Source: Roseomonas alba (GTDB lineage: Bacteria > Pseudomonadota > Alphaproteobacteria > Acetobacterales > Acetobacteraceae). From it: DNA of 64,000 bases. The first letter of the stretch is position 1. The number at the start of each line of letters is the position of its first letter. Below, in pieces: positions 47,313 to 59,362 of this stretch. Location: NCBI RefSeq assembly GCF_019430885.1, contig NZ_JAHYBZ010000007.1, forward strand, positions 62,001-126,000, in the 5' to 3' direction. The notes beneath the pieces are model-generated. The model worked only from the letters and a program-made list of their open reading frames with translations. It had not been told where the DNA came from and made no database searches. Position numbers and translations under genes: made by a program.

Positions 47313-47843
47313 ATGCGTATCGACGCCATCGCGATCGGCAAGAACCCCCCCGAGGACGTGAACGTCATCATCGAGGTCGCGGTCGGCGGCGAGCCCATCA
47401 AGTACGAGATGGACAAGGAATCCGGCACGCTGTTCGTGGACCGCTTCCTCTACACGCCGATGCGCTATCCGGGGAATTATGGCTTCGTGCCGCACACCCT
47501 GTCGGACGACGGCGACCCGATCGACGTATTGGTGTGCAACACCCGCCCTATCGTGCCGGGCGCGGTGATCAACGTCCGCCCCGTGGGCGTGCTGCGCATG
47601 GAAGACGATGGCGGCATGGATGAGAAGATCATCGCCGTGCCGACGCCGAAGCTGACCCAGCGCTATGCCCATGTGAAGACCTACACCGACCTGCCGAAGA
47701 TCACCCTGGACCAGATCCAGCACTTCTTCGAGCACTACAAGGACCTCGAGCCCGGCAAGTGGGTGAAGGTGCAGGGCTGGGAAGGTGCGGACGTGGCGCA
47801 GAAGCTGATCGTCGAGGCGATCGAGCGGGCCAAGACGAAGTAA
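47313..47843 (+). CDS. ppa: Soluble inorganic pyrophosphatase, family I
   Basis: Ppa hydrolyses pyrophosphate in the cytoplasm. The 176-residue product has family I features: [40 protein letters not shown] and the acidic Mg2+ site [19 protein letters not shown] ribosome site precedes the ATG. The membrane H+-pyrophosphatase gene follows on the same strand, separated by 481 bp that include repeat copy R4. Confidence 0.97.
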   Translation: MRIDAIAIGKNPPEDVNVIIEVAVGGEPIKYEMDKESGTLFVDRFLYTPMRYPGNYGFVPHTLSDDGDPIDVLVCNTRPIVPGAVINVRPVGVLRMEDDGGMDEKIIAVPTPKLTQRYAHVKTYTDLPKITLDQIQHFFEHYKDLEPGKWVKVQGWEGADVAQKLIVEAIERAKTK

Positions 47844-47875
47844 CGGCGGGACGCGGGTCCTTTCATGCCGCGGGG

Positions 47876-48143
47876 TAGAACTGGAGAGAGGCTTTGCCCC
47901 TCTCCAGACCTTACCCCACCAGAGGCCACAAGACCTTTGGAAACCTTGCATTGGTACCGGGTGCGGCTGATCGGAACGATCGGGAACGGCGCTCCGGGCA
48001 TGGCGCCGGGGACGATTCCCGGTTCCGGGTGATGGCGGGCGTTCCGGCGCCGCGACTCCCCGCCCTGCCCGGCGCCAGGTGACGATATCCGAAGGCCCTG
48101 TGGCCTTTGGTGGGGGCCGGGGAGGGGCAAAGTCCCTCCCCGA
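47876..48143. repeat. Palindromic repeat copy R4 (complete, two halves)
   Basis: The left half has the outer hairpin ctggagagaggc-ttt-gcccctctccag (47881-47907, one mismatch), a degenerate inner hairpin and the core ggaaaccttgcattgg. The right half has core gcgccaggtgacgatatcc, the inner hairpin cgaaggcc-ctgt-ggcctttgg and the outer hairpin ggggagggg-caaag-tccctcccc. The span is close to 264 bp. It lies between ppa and hppA, so it could affect read-through. Confidence 0.85.
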
Positions 48144-48324
48144 CGCCTGCTGCGCCGCGCGCAGGGCAACGCCCTGCCGAAAGGCGAAATCCACCTTGCG
48201 CAATACCCCGGCGCATCCCCTGCCGTTGCGCCCCCGGCCCTTCCCCCTCTAGCCTTTCTTCTGCCCCGCGGAAGACAGGGCGGAACGGCCGCGAAAAGGC
48301 CAGGCATTCAGGGGGAACCAAGAT

Positions 48325-50448
<2,124 letters not shown>

Positions 50449-50499
50449 GGACAGCATCGGAGAGAGGCGCCGCCCCAGGCGTGATGATCGCGGCCGCTG

Positions 50500-50783
50500 A
50501 GGAGCGGGGAAGGGCTCTGCCCTCCCCGAACCCCCATCCGCCAAAGGCCGGAAGGCCCTTGGAAACCTCGACCTGGCGCTTGGCAGGAAGGTTCCTCTCA
50601 GCACGCAGGCGCGCGTTCTGCCTCTCGCGCCATGCATCGTGGCGTCCGATCGTCCGTGCCCGGCACAAGGTGACAGTTTCCAAGGGCCCTGTTGCCCATG
50701 GGTCCCCATTGACGTTGGGCAGCAACGTCAATGGGATCGCGTGGCGGGATGAGGTCCGGAAAGGGCAGAGCCCCCCTCTCCAT
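50500..50783. repeat. Palindromic repeat copy R5 (with CCATTGACGTTG hairpin)
   Basis: The left half has ggggaagggc-tct-gccctcccc, the inner hairpin ccaaaggcc/ggcccttgg and the core ggaaacctcgacctgg. The right half has core ggcacaaggtgacagtttcc, an inner hairpin ccaagggccctgttgcccatgg, then an extra perfect 12-base hairpin ccattgacgttg/caacgtcaatgg (50706-50734), then an outer hairpin near 50757-50781. It lies between convergent genes. Confidence 0.82.
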
Positions 50784-50911
50784 ATCCGTCAGCGCCCCGC
50801 CCGCTCGCGCGGGACGAAAGCCCTCCCGGTCCCGCGGATCAGGGAGCGGACCTCGGGTATCGACCTCAGATGCGCGGTCCGGGAGGGACAAGGCCCCCCC
50901 GCCGCGGTGAA

Positions 50912-51364
50912 TCACTGCTGGTTGGGCCGGCGGCGCGGCGGTGGCGGCGGCGGAGGGCGCCGCTGCGGCGTGGCGCTACGCTGCCGGTTCGCAGGCGCGG
51001 TACTGCGCTGGGTCGTGCTGCCGCGCCGCGTCGTACGGCTGGGGGCGGGGCGCGCCGGCGGCGGCGGCGGGCGGCGGATCAGGTAGCGCTGCTGCGCCGG
51101 CGACATGATCATCCAGCGTGCCTGCAGCGTCTCGTCATCATCCACGGGATCGCCGATCCGCGCGAGGCCGGCACGGGCACGGCGCTTGTGCTCCTCCGAC
51201 AAATCGGCCCAGGAAATGGCGCCGGGGGAATAGACGCGCTCCGGCTCGGGATCCTCCGGCGGAGCGGTGGCCACCGGCTGCTCCGGCTCGGGCGGAGTCG
51301 CGCAAGCAGACAAAGCGGCGAGCAGGGCGAATAGCCCCGCGCGCCGGCCGAAACGGCGGCTCAT
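50912..51364 (-). CDS. Pro/Arg-rich lipoprotein of unknown function
   Basis: The 150-residue product has a lipoprotein signal with lipobox LSAC (cysteine near residue 21). Residues 50-95 hold a conserved-looking helical part (ISWADLSEEHKRRARAGLAR, then the WMIMSPAQQRYLI segment), similar to DUF3106-type proteins in which WxxLSPxQ motifs recur. The C-terminal 50 residues are low-complexity Pro/Arg/Thr. Its ATG overlaps the xth stop by 4 bases. Confidence 0.7.
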   Translation of the reverse strand: MSRRFGRRAGLFALLAALSACATPPEPEQPVATAPPEDPEPERVYSPGAISWADLSEEHKRRARAGLARIGDPVDDDETLQARWMIMSPAQQRYLIRRPPPPPARPAPSRTTRRGSTTQRSTAPANRQRSATPQRRPPPPPPPRRRPNQQ

Positions 51365-52179
51365 GGCATCAACTCCACCATCACGGGAACATGGTCGGAC
51401 GCCTTGGGCCAGTCCCGCGCATCCTTCAGCACCACCTGGCGGACGAGGCAGCCGAGGAGGTCCGGGCTGACCCAGACATGGTCGAGCCGCCGCCCGCGAT
51501 CCGAGGCCCGCCAATCGGCGGCGCGGTAGGACCACCATGTGTAGAGCTTCTGGTCGGCGGGCACGAAGTGGCGCAGGGCGTCCTGCCAGCCGCCGGCGCG
51601 CTGCCAGGCGGTGAGCGCCTCGACCTCGACGGGCGTGTGGGAGACGACGTCGAGAAGCTGCCTGTGCGACCAGACATCGTTCTCGAGCGGCGCGATGTTC
51701 AGGTCGCCCACCAGGACGGCGCGCCGCGCCGGATTGGCGGCGGACCAGGCGGTGGCCTCGGCCACGAAATCCAGCTTGTGGCCGAATTTCGGGTTCTTCT
51801 CGCGGTCGGGGATGTCGCCGCCGGCCGGGATGTAGAAATTGTGCAACTCGATCGGCGCCGCGCCCGGCATGTCGAGCATGACGCCGAGATGGCGGCAGTC
51901 CCCTTTGCCGCACCAGTCGGGATCCTGCTCCCGCAGCAGGATGGGCTGCTTCGAGAGCACGGCGACGCCGTTGTAGCCCTTCATCCCGCGCACCAGCCGG
52001 TGCGTGAAGCCCAACGCCTCCACCCCCTCATGCGGAAAGAGGGGGTCGGGGCACTTGGTTTCCTGCAGGCAGAGAACGTCGGGGTCGAGCTGTCCCACCA
52101 GGTCGGACAACAGCGGCAGCCGGAGCCGCACGCTGTTGATGTTCCAGGTGGCGATGCGCAGCGGGGCTTTCGCCGGCAT
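51361..52179 (-). CDS. xth: Exodeoxyribonuclease III
   Basis: Xth cleaves DNA at abasic sites and trims 3' ends. The 272-residue product has the EEP fold with IATWNINSVRLRLP (catalytic Asn), CLQETKC (metal-binding Glu), HNFYIPAGGD, VGDLNIAPLENDVW (Asp/Asn) and the final SDHVPVMVEL (Asp/His). Its ATG overlaps the FAH-family stop by one base, so translation is likely coupled. Confidence 0.95.
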   Translation of the reverse strand: MPAKAPLRIATWNINSVRLRLPLLSDLVGQLDPDVLCLQETKCPDPLFPHEGVEALGFTHRLVRGMKGYNGVAVLSKQPILLREQDPDWCGKGDCRHLGVMLDMPGAAPIELHNFYIPAGGDIPDREKNPKFGHKLDFVAEATAWSAANPARRAVLVGDLNIAPLENDVWSHRQLLDVVSHTPVEVEALTAWQRAGGWQDALRHFVPADQKLYTWWSYRAADWRASDRGRRLDHVWVSPDLLGCLVRQVVLKDARDWPKASDHVPVMVELMP

Positions 52180-52865
52180 CAGACGATCTTCGTGCGGACC
52201 TCGCCCACGCCTTCCACGAAGCCTTCCAGCACGTCGCCCTTCACGACCGCGGCGACACCTTCCGGGGTGCCGGTCATGATGAGGTCGCCCGGGGCGAGCT
52301 CGACGAGTTCGGAGAGGTTCGCGATGACCTCGGCCACAGACCAGATCAGCTTGGACAGGTCGGAGGTCTGGGTGACCTTGCCGTTCACCTTCAGCTCGAT
52401 CTTGCCCTTGGTGGGGTCGATGCCGGCGGCCGGCACCAGCAGGCCCATCGGGGCGGACTTGTCGAAGCCCTTGCCCATGTCCCAGGGACGGCCGGTCTTC
52501 TTGGCCTCGTTCTGGATGTCGCGGCGGGTCATGTCGAGGCCGCAGCAATAGCCCCAGACATGCTTCAGCGCATCCGCGACCGGGATGTTCTTCCCGCCCG
52601 TGCCGATGGCGACGACCAGTTCCATCTCGTGATGCAGCGACTTGGTCACCGAGGGGTACGGCATGTCGGCGTCATTGATGACGACGGCATCGGCCGGCTT
52701 GGTGAAGTAGAAGGGCGGCTCGCGGGTCGGGTCGGAGCCCATCTCGATCGCATGTTCGGCGTAGTTGCGGCCGACGCAGAAAATGCGGCGGACCGGGAAC
52801 AGCGCGTCGCTTCCCTTGACGGGAATGGCGGCGACCGGGGGCGGGGCGACGACGTAGGACACCAT
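52179..52865 (-). CDS. Fumarylacetoacetate hydrolase-family protein
   Basis: The 228-residue product matches FAHD1-like enzymes, which act as acylpyruvate hydrolases or oxaloacetate decarboxylases. Key parts are [17 protein letters not shown], the metal-binding [11 protein letters not shown] (E-x-E pattern), [20 protein letters not shown] and TGTPEGVA. The length is standard. It is first in the unit with xth and the lipoprotein gene. The physiological substrate is not given by sequence. Confidence 0.9.
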   Translation of the reverse strand: MVSYVVAPPPVAAIPVKGSDALFPVRRIFCVGRNYAEHAIEMGSDPTREPPFYFTKPADAVVINDADMPYPSVTKSLHHEMELVVAIGTGGKNIPVADALKHVWGYCCGLDMTRRDIQNEAKKTGRPWDMGKGFDKSAPMGLLVPAAGIDPTKGKIELKVNGKVTQTSDLSKLIWSVAEVIANLSELVELAPGDLIMTGTPEGVAAVVKGDVLEGFVEGVGEVRTKIV

Positions 52866-53019
52866 GCGGGGAAAGCTCCGATCGAAGCGGGGATGCCGTC
52901 CTATACAGGCGCATGGTGCGGGCCGGAAGCCGGGGCGGCGGCATGGCCGTACTTAACCTGTCACGTGAAGTTGCGCGTGGAAGGTGTAGTGTCCGATCCG
53001 TAATCCGGCTACCGAGGGC

Positions 53020-53190
53020 CACAAAAGAAGCGCCCGGTCAGGGGGGTGACCGGGCGCCGTATTGTTATTCCGATCGGAATGGTCGGGCGAGCCGGCAGGG
53101 GACACCGGGGCTCGACCGCTGGTCTATTTGGGGACCAGCGAACAAACATTAAACCCGCATGGGCCGGGAATCAAAAGGCAATTGGACGAC
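53020..53190 (-). ncRNA. Candidate structured small RNA or structured 3' UTR
   Basis: The 359-bp gap 52866-53224 holds no gene but three strong structures. On the minus strand these are the hairpin cgctggtc/gaccagcg (53117-53140), the perfect palindrome attccgatcggaat (53067-53080), and a 10-base terminator stem gcgcccggtc/gaccgggcgc (53030-53057) followed by TTCTTTTG. A TTGTCA box near 53205-53200 could be a -35. The unit may be a separate RNA or the 3' UTR of the PuuD-like gene. The left part of the gap (52866-53019) shows nothing else. Confidence 0.4.
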
Positions 53191-53224
53191 GGGCCTGACA
53201 AAGGTCACAGGCCGGTGCGTCCGG

Positions 53225-54025
53225 TCACTCCGCGGCTTGCGCCAGATCCGTCAGACCGAGGCGCGCGGCGCGATGCGCGGCGCAGGCCGCACCGAAGGCC
53301 AGGAAGATCGCGTTGCTGTCGGCGTCGCGTTCCCAATCATATTCAGGGTGCCACTGCACGCCGAGGGCAAATGCCGTCGCCCCATCGACGCGCACGGCCT
53401 CGACCGTGCCGTCCGGCGCCCAGGCCTCCGCCACCAGGCGCGGTGCGAGGCGCTGCACGCCTTGGTTGTGCAGGGAATTGACTGCGAGACGCCCGGCCGT
53501 GCGCGACGGCATCGTCAGCACCTGCGCCAGAGCCCCATCCTTCTCGATCCGCACGCCGTGCGCCTTGCCCGTGCGGACGCGCGGGATGGGCTGGTCGGAT
53601 GGCGTGGAGTGGTCCATCCGCCCCGGCAGGTCCTGGATGCGCTGATCGAGGCTGCCGCCGAGCGCGACGTTGAGCTCCTGCATGCCGCGGCAGATCGCGA
53701 GGAGTGGGACCCCAGCCGCAATCGCCGCGCGGATCAGCGGCAGGGTCGTCGCGTCGCGCTGGTGATCCTCGGGCGTGCCTTCCGCGTGGGCAGGCCCGTC
53801 ATAATGGCCAGGCCAGACATTCGACCGGCTGCCGGTGAGGATCAGCCCGTCGAGATGCGGGATGAGCTCGGCCGAAAGATCCTCACCGGCCGCCGGCAGC
53901 AGCACCGGCGTGCCCTGCACGGGGCCGCGCACCACGCGGACATAGCTGTCGGAGGCGGCGTGATTCGGCGTGCCGAAAATGCCGAAGGGTTTCTGGCAGC
54001 AGGAGATGCCGATGAGCGGTCTCAT
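53225..54025 (-). CDS. Gamma-glutamyl-GABA hydrolase-like class I glutamine amidotransferase (PuuD type)
   Basis: The 266-residue product has the class I GATase triad: nucleophile Cys in LAICRGMQELNVALGGSL and the His/Glu in GVQWHPEYDW. The start PLIGISCCQKPFG and HLDGLILTGSRSNVWPGHYD are typical of the PuuD/peptidase C26 group, which hydrolyses gamma-glutamyl amides in putrescine breakdown. No other putrescine genes are adjacent, so the exact substrate is uncertain. Confidence 0.88.
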   Translation of the reverse strand: MRPLIGISCCQKPFGIFGTPNHAASDSYVRVVRGPVQGTPVLLPAAGEDLSAELIPHLDGLILTGSRSNVWPGHYDGPAHAEGTPEDHQRDATTLPLIRAAIAAGVPLLAICRGMQELNVALGGSLDQRIQDLPGRMDHSTPSDQPIPRVRTGKAHGVRIEKDGALAQVLTMPSRTAGRLAVNSLHNQGVQRLAPRLVAEAWAPDGTVEAVRVDGATAFALGVQWHPEYDWERDADSNAIFLAFGAACAAHRAARLGLTDLAQAAE

Positions 54026-54146
54026 GGAACAACAGACTCCCGCGATGCGGTGTCAGGATCAAGGCATTCCGTGGAGTTTTCGTGAAGCCCTGCACCACTC
54101 TGCATGTCCGCCATGCAAGTGGCGCAGGCGGCTGCGCATCGCGTGG

Positions 54147-54818
54147 TCAGCCGCCGTTGCCCTGCGGCGCGCCCAGTCCGCCCGGCTCGAAGAACCGCGG
54201 GTCGTTGAACTGGAAAAGACCGGCGGGAAAGCGCAGCCCCGTCTCTATCCGGAACAGGCTCACCCGCGTCTCCCGCCGCTGCGAATCGACCACCGCCCAT
54301 TGGCGGAGTTCCAGCGGATCGGGGTTGAAGACCAGGGTCAGGCGGCCCTCGGCGGGCTCATTGGTGCGGTACATCGTGACGCGGAAGAAACCGCCGGAGC
54401 GCTCGACGCCGGTGACGGTCACGTCGCCGGACAGCTTCACCTCTGGCCGCAGCAGGATGCCGAGCGGCGTCTGGCGCACGAGCAGCGTCGTGGGCGCGCG
54501 CAGTTCCCGATCATACATCAGGAACTGGCCGGAATCGGCGACGAGGAGCAGCGGCTCAGGCGGGTCGTACTCGAAGCGCATGCGGCCCGGGCGCCAGATC
54601 CAGGCCGTCCCCTCCGCCGCCGCGCCATTCTGCGCAATCTGCAGGAAACGCGCCCGCAGCGTGGTGAGGCTGTTGAGATAGGCCTCGACCCGCGCGAGGT
54701 CGGAACGGTCGCGATCCGTGAGCACGGCGGCACCGGCCGCCGGTGGGGCGGAGGCACGCTGGGCGAGTGCCGGGGCGGCAAGGAAAAGCGGGGCAGCGAG
54801 CAGCGATCGGCGGTTCAT
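54147..54818 (-). CDS. lolA: Outer-membrane lipoprotein carrier LolA
   Basis: LolA carries lipoproteins through the periplasm. From the ATG at 54818 the product has 223 residues and a signal peptide (MNRRSLLAAPLFLAAPALAQ). The fold shows VEAYLNSLTTLRARFLQIAQ, then GTAWIWRPGRMRFEYDPPEP, which is the core LolA motif, and the later MYDRELRAPTTLLVRQTPLG. An ATG four codons upstream is an alternative. It lies downstream of ftsK, as in many alphaproteobacteria. Confidence 0.92.
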   Translation of the reverse strand: MNRRSLLAAPLFLAAPALAQRASAPPAAGAAVLTDRDRSDLARVEAYLNSLTTLRARFLQIAQNGAAAEGTAWIWRPGRMRFEYDPPEPLLLVADSGQFLMYDRELRAPTTLLVRQTPLGILLRPEVKLSGDVTVTGVERSGGFFRVTMYRTNEPAEGRLTLVFNPDPLELRQWAVVDSQRRETRVSLFRIETGLRFPAGLFQFNDPRFFEPGGLGAPQGNGG

Positions 54819-54891
54819 GGCGGGGATCATGTGGCGCGGCACAGGCGCGGTTGGAAGGGGCACGGCACCCGTGCGGGCGAGGACGGGATTG

Positions 54892-55191
54892 GTGAGGAGC
54901 TCTGCCTGTCTCAACGCTCTCCCGGAGATGGGATCCCGTTGGCGTTACTGCGCGACGTCAATGGGGACCCATCGCCGCAAGGTCTTTGGAAACCGTCACT
55001 TGGTGCTGGGCATGAAGGGCCGACGCAACGGACGCGACCCGTGCACCGCACCAGAAATCCAGCCGAGGCGCAGGGCAAGGCGTGCGTCCCGGCACCTCGC
55101 ACTGCACGCCCAGCCAGGTGCCAGGTATCGGTTTGGAACGGTCTCGGGTCTTTGCTGGGGAAGGCCCGGAAAGGGGCAAAGCCCCTCTCCT
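54892..55191. repeat. Palindromic repeat copy R6 (with CCATTGACGTTG-type module, opposite orientation)
   Basis: The left half begins with a decayed outer hairpin (gaggagctctgcctgtctc). It then holds a module cccgttggcgttactgcg/cgacgtcaatggg that matches the extra hairpin of R5 on the other strand, followed by gcaaggtctttggaaacc and the core gtcacttggtgctgggc. The right half has ccaggtgccaggtatcggtttgg and an outer hairpin ggaaaggggc-aaa-gcccctctcc (about 55168-55190). It lies between two minus-strand genes. Confidence 0.8.
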
Positions 55192-55212
55192 ATCCGGCGC
55201 GTCAGGAGGCGC

Positions 55213-55800
55213 TCAGCGCGGCGTCCCCATCCCCTGCGGCATGCCCTGGGGCAGTTGCATGGACTGGTACCCCTGCGGCCGGCGGAACTGAGTGGCGTCC
55301 TGCGCGCCATAGGTCACGCGGACGGCCTCGATAGACCCCTGCTGGCCCTGGGCATTGCCGCTGGCGCGCAGCATGACGCCATCCGAGGTGATGCAGGCTT
55401 CGCCGCCCTGCCCCTGGCCCTGATAGCGCCAGATGGTGCAATCCTGGCCGGCGATCTTCTGGGTGCCGCCACGGGTGAAGCGGGCGTTCTCTAGGTCGCG
55501 CTGGTAGCTCGCCGCCTGGGCCATCGGCACGTCCATGATCATGCGGGTCGGCTCCATGACCATGAAGCCTCGCTGATTCTGGTGGTCGGCGACCATATAG
55601 CCCATGCCGCCCGGCATGTTCATGCGCATCAGGCGCTGGGCGGCGGACCAGATCATGGTCATCTCGGCCGCCTGCGCCTGGCCGCCGGAGACGCGATAGG
55701 TCACGGCGACGTCGCGGGTCGGATAGATCTGCGGCCGGTCCTGTGCCTGGGCCGCGATGGGCAGGCTGGCGATCAGGGCAGCAGCGAGGGTCTTACGCAT
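55213..55800 (-). CDS. Secreted protein, DUF4412-like
   Basis: The 195-residue product has a signal peptide (MRKTLAAALIASLPIAAQAQ). The mature domain carries repeated Met-rich segments (RLMRMNMPGGMGYMVADHQN, GFMVMEPTRMIMDVPMAQAA) and IAGQDCTIWRYQGQ, a layout like DUF4412 proteins that share a LolA-like or beta-sheet fold. Two cysteines (QDCTIW and EACITS) may pair. A Gln/Met/Pro-rich tail ends the protein. No function is established. Confidence 0.7.
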   Translation of the reverse strand: MRKTLAAALIASLPIAAQAQDRPQIYPTRDVAVTYRVSGGQAQAAEMTMIWSAAQRLMRMNMPGGMGYMVADHQNQRGFMVMEPTRMIMDVPMAQAASYQRDLENARFTRGGTQKIAGQDCTIWRYQGQGQGGEACITSDGVMLRASGNAQGQQGSIEAVRVTYGAQDATQFRRPQGYQSMQLPQGMPQGMGTPR

Positions 55801-55915
55801 GGCGTTCTCCTTCTGCGGCGCAGTGTGACGGGGCAAATGTGGCGCGGGGATGAAGGCTTTCACCCTCTGCGCCGACCCTCGGATGTCGTGGTCGCGCAGC
55901 TTCCGGGACCGGCTC

Positions 55916-58501
55916 TCAATCCCTCGGCCCGGGCGCCAGCACTTCGCGCTTCCCAACATGGTTGGCCGGGCCGACGACGCCCTGCTTCTCCATCTGCTCG
56001 ATCAGCTTGGCCGCGCGGTTGTAGCCGATGTTCAAATGGCGCTGGACGAAGCTGGTGCTCGCCTTGCCTTCGCGCGTCACCAGCGCGACCGCCTGGTCGT
56101 AGAGCGACCCCTCGGCATCGGTATTGCCGCCGAGCATGCCGGACAGCGCGCCCGAACCGTCCTCGTCGGCTTCCTCGGTGACTTCCTCGATATAGGCGGG
56201 CTCGCCCTGCTCGCGCAGGAACTCGACGACGCGCTCGACCTCGGTGTCGCTCACGAACGGCCCATGGACGCGCGCAAGCCGCCCGCCGCCGGGCATGTGC
56301 AGCATGTCGCCCTGGCCGAGAAGCTGTTCCGCCCCCTGCTCGCCAAGGATGGTCCGGCTGTCGATCTTCGAGGTGACCTGGAAGGAGATGCGGGTCGGGA
56401 AGTTCGCCTTGATGGTGCCGGTGATGACGTCCACCGACGGGCGCTGCGTCGCCATGATGACGTGGATGCCCGCGGCGCGGGCCATCTGCGCGAGGCGCTG
56501 GACCGCGGCCTCGATCTCCTTGCCCGCGACGATCATCAGGTCGGCCATCTCGTCGATGACGACGACGATCATCGGCAACGGTTCCAGCGCGAGGGGCTGT
56601 TCCTCGAAGACCGGCTTGCCGGTGTCGGGGTCGAAGCCGGTCTGCACCTTGCGGGTCAGCACCTCGCCGCGGCCGCGCGCGGCGACGACCTTTTCATTGT
56701 ACCCGCCGATGTTGCGCACGCCGAGCTGGGACATGGCGCGGTAACGGCGCTCCATCTCGCGCACCGTCCATTTCAGCGCGCCGATCGCCTTGGGGGGTTC
56801 GGTCACGACCGGGGCCAGCAGATGCGGGATGCGGTCATAGACCGACAATTCCAGCATCTTCGGGTCGATCATGATGAAGCGGCATTCCTCCGGCCCGAAG
56901 CGATAGAGCAGCGAGAGGATCATGGTGTTGATCCCCACCGACTTGCCCGATCCGGTGGTGCCCGCGATCAGCAGGTGTGGCATGCGCGCGAGATCCGCGA
57001 TGACCGGGCTGCCGCCGATATCCTTGCCGAGCGCGAGCGGCAGGCGTCCCTGGTTCTTCCCCCAGGACTCGTCCACGAACATCTCGGACAGGTAGACCGT
57101 CTCGCGCTTGGTGTTCGGCATCTCGATGCCGATGACGTTGCGCCCGGGGACGGTCGCGATGCGCACCGCGATGACGGACATCGACCGCGCGATGTCGTCG
57201 GCCAGGCCGATGACGCGCGACGACTTGGTGCCCGGCGCGGGCTCCAGCTCGTACAGCGTGACGACCGGGCCGGGGCGGATCTCGTTGATCCGGCCCCGCA
57301 CGCCGTAATCCTCGAGCACGGATTCCAGCAGCCGCGCATTGGCCTGGAGCGATTCCTCGGACGGCCGGCCGGTGCGGCGTGCAGGCGCCTCGGTCAGCAG
57401 ATCGAGCGGCGGCAGCTTCCAGCTATTGGCATCGAGGTCGAGGGTGCGCTGCTCGGGCGGCCTGCGGGTGCGGTCGGGGGCGCGTTCCAGCACCTTGGTG
57501 CGGGTAGTGAGCTTCGGTTTGGCCGCGACCTCGGTGCCGGGGCGGGCCTCGCCATCCTGGACCGGCAGCGGCGCCGGCGGGTCGGCGGGGTTGGGCGGAA
57601 CGGCGGTCGCCGCCTCATCCGCCGCGCGCAGCAGGGACCCGAGTGGCACGGACGCGGTCGGCTCGCGCCGCAACAGAGACCCGGCGCCGCGGCCCATGCT
57701 GCGGAAGGGCGAGGCCATGCGCGCGAAAAGCCCCGGGCCGCGGGGGCGCCGTGGCGGTTCTTCGGGCTCGGGCTCGGGTTCGTAGGCGGGCTCCTCATCG
57801 AAGCGGTCGCGGCGGCGCAGGCTGGCCGCGCCGCGCTGCGCCGCCCCCACCGCGACCTGGCCCGCCCCCACGGCAACGCGACCCGCGCCGCGCCATTCGC
57901 CGATCGTCAGGCCGCAGGCGATGAAGGTGGTCCCCACCGCCGCGACCATCACCAGCCCCTGCCCCGCGAACATCCCGAGCGGCCCGAATAGCGACGCCAA
58001 CCCATCCACGATGCCGCCCGAGACCAGCGGCCCGACCACGCCGCCCGGCCCGGCATCCACCGGCAGCAGCGCCGGCAGCGGCAGCAGCGACAGCCCCGCC
58101 GCGACCATCGGCATGCCGATCACCAGGCCGAGCAGCCGCGCGACGATGGACCCCAGCCCGCGATGCATCACCAGCCGGAAGGCCCAGGCGAGCAGCGCCA
58201 GGCAGGGTAGCCCTGCCGCGAAGCCGAACAGTTGCAGCATCAGGTCCGACACCACCGCACCCGCCGGCCCGGCGAGATTGGTCGTCGGCCCATAGGTCGC
58301 GGTGTTGAACGACGGGTCGGCGGGGTTGTGGCTGCCGAGCGCCACACCCAGGCCGATCGCGGTGATGGCGACGAACAGGCCGCACAATTCCATCATCCGC
58401 CGCCGCAACACGGCGCGCACGGCGTCGGAGGCAAAGCGGCCGGAGCGGGAGGCGGACCGCGAGGCGGCCGGGCTTTCGTCGGTCAGGGCGGCGCGGGACA
58501 T
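55916..58501 (-). CDS. ftsK: DNA translocase FtsK
   Basis: FtsK pumps chromosome termini through the division septum and activates XerCD at dif. From the ATG at 58501 the product has 861 residues: four N-terminal membrane helices (about 40-200), a Pro/Arg/Glu-rich linker of about 150 residues, the alpha/beta motor with Walker [17 protein letters not shown] and Walker [14 protein letters not shown], and the C-terminal gamma winged helix ([20 protein letters not shown]) that reads KOPS. An ATG at 58702 is possible but adds an unconserved tail. Confidence 0.96.
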   Translation of the reverse strand: MSRAALTDESPAASRSASRSGRFASDAVRAVLRRRMMELCGLFVAITAIGLGVALGSHNPADPSFNTATYGPTTNLAGPAGAVVSDLMLQLFGFAAGLPCLALLAWAFRLVMHRGLGSIVARLLGLVIGMPMVAAGLSLLPLPALLPVDAGPGGVVGPLVSGGIVDGLASLFGPLGMFAGQGLVMVAAVGTTFIACGLTIGEWRGAGRVAVGAGQVAVGAAQRGAASLRRRDRFDEEPAYEPEPEPEEPPRRPRGPGLFARMASPFRSMGRGAGSLLRREPTASVPLGSLLRAADEAATAVPPNPADPPAPLPVQDGEARPGTEVAAKPKLTTRTKVLERAPDRTRRPPEQRTLDLDANSWKLPPLDLLTEAPARRTGRPSEESLQANARLLESVLEDYGVRGRINEIRPGPVVTLYELEPAPGTKSSRVIGLADDIARSMSVIAVRIATVPGRNVIGIEMPNTKRETVYLSEMFVDESWGKNQGRLPLALGKDIGGSPVIADLARMPHLLIAGTTGSGKSVGINTMILSLLYRFGPEECRFIMIDPKMLELSVYDRIPHLLAPVVTEPPKAIGALKWTVREMERRYRAMSQLGVRNIGGYNEKVVAARGRGEVLTRKVQTGFDPDTGKPVFEEQPLALEPLPMIVVVIDEMADLMIVAGKEIEAAVQRLAQMARAAGIHVIMATQRPSVDVITGTIKANFPTRISFQVTSKIDSRTILGEQGAEQLLGQGDMLHMPGGGRLARVHGPFVSDTEVERVVEFLREQGEPAYIEEVTEEADEDGSGALSGMLGGNTDAEGSLYDQAVALVTREGKASTSFVQRHLNIGYNRAAKLIEQMEKQGVVGPANHVGKREVLAPGPRD

Positions 58502-58625
58502 CGTGGCTTCGTCTTGATCCTGTCTGGCAATGCTACAATGGAAGTCTCTGCCGGGGCAGCGTTTCGCGCGCCCCGACCGGGAATGACTTGAGCCGGCGTG
58601 GCCGCCACGCCACGCTGCCGCCCGG

Positions 58626-59279
58626 ATGACCGGACCCGATCCCCTGCCCGCGGCGCTGGACGCCGCGACCCGCGCCCGCATCTCTGCCGGCGCGCTCGCC
58701 ATGAAGGCGCCCGCCGGCGCGAAGCTGTTCCGCCCGGGCGACCCCTGCCGCGGCTTCGTCCTGCTGCGCAGCGGCCGCGCCCGCGTGGACCTGATCGCGG
58801 AGGATGGGCATGCGCTGCTGCTCTACCGGGTCGAGCCCGGCCAGCCCTGCGCCATCACCACCTCCTGCCTCTTCGCCGACGAGCCCTATTCGGCCGAGGC
58901 CACGGCGGAAACGGAGTGCGACGGCATGCTGATCCCCTCGCCGCTGTTCACGGCGCTGGTGCAGGACAGCGCGCCCTTCCGCACCTTCGTCCTCGCGGGC
59001 TTCGCGGCACGGCTCGGCGCCCTGATGGGACGGATCGAGGACTTGTCCTTCCGCAGCGTCGATGCGCGGCTCGCCGCCTATCTGCTGGACCGCGCCCCGG
59101 GCCGCGTGGCCGCGACGCAGCAGGAGATCGCCGCCGATATCGGCACGGCGCGGGAGGTGGTCAGCCGGCGCCTCGCCGCCTTCGGCAAGGCCGGGCTGGT
59201 GCGCACCGAACGCGGCGCGGTCACGCCGCTCGACGCCGACGCCCTGACGCGCATCCGGGATGGCGGCGCATCCCCGTGA
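58626..59279 (+). CDS. Crp/Fnr-family transcriptional regulator
   Basis: The 217-residue product has an N-terminal cyclic-nucleotide-binding-like beta barrel ([20 protein letters not shown]) and a C-terminal winged helix with [20 protein letters not shown]. There is no cluster of cysteines for an iron-sulfur centre; isolated Cys residues occur at GDPC, QPC, SCL and EC. It resembles CooA/Dnr-like or small-ligand regulators. It is 83 bases upstream of a DUF2892 gene that it may control. Confidence 0.9.
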   Translation: MTGPDPLPAALDAATRARISAGALAMKAPAGAKLFRPGDPCRGFVLLRSGRARVDLIAEDGHALLLYRVEPGQPCAITTSCLFADEPYSAEATAETECDGMLIPSPLFTALVQDSAPFRTFVLAGFAARLGALMGRIEDLSFRSVDARLAAYLLDRAPGRVAATQQEIAADIGTAREVVSRRLAAFGKAGLVRTERGAVTPLDADALTRIRDGGASP

Positions 59280-59362
59280 CTTGGTCACCGACGCGCACCC
59301 TCGCGCGGGAGGACAAGTCGCCACGCGGCCGGATTTCGCCGGCGCGATGAAGGAATGACGCG

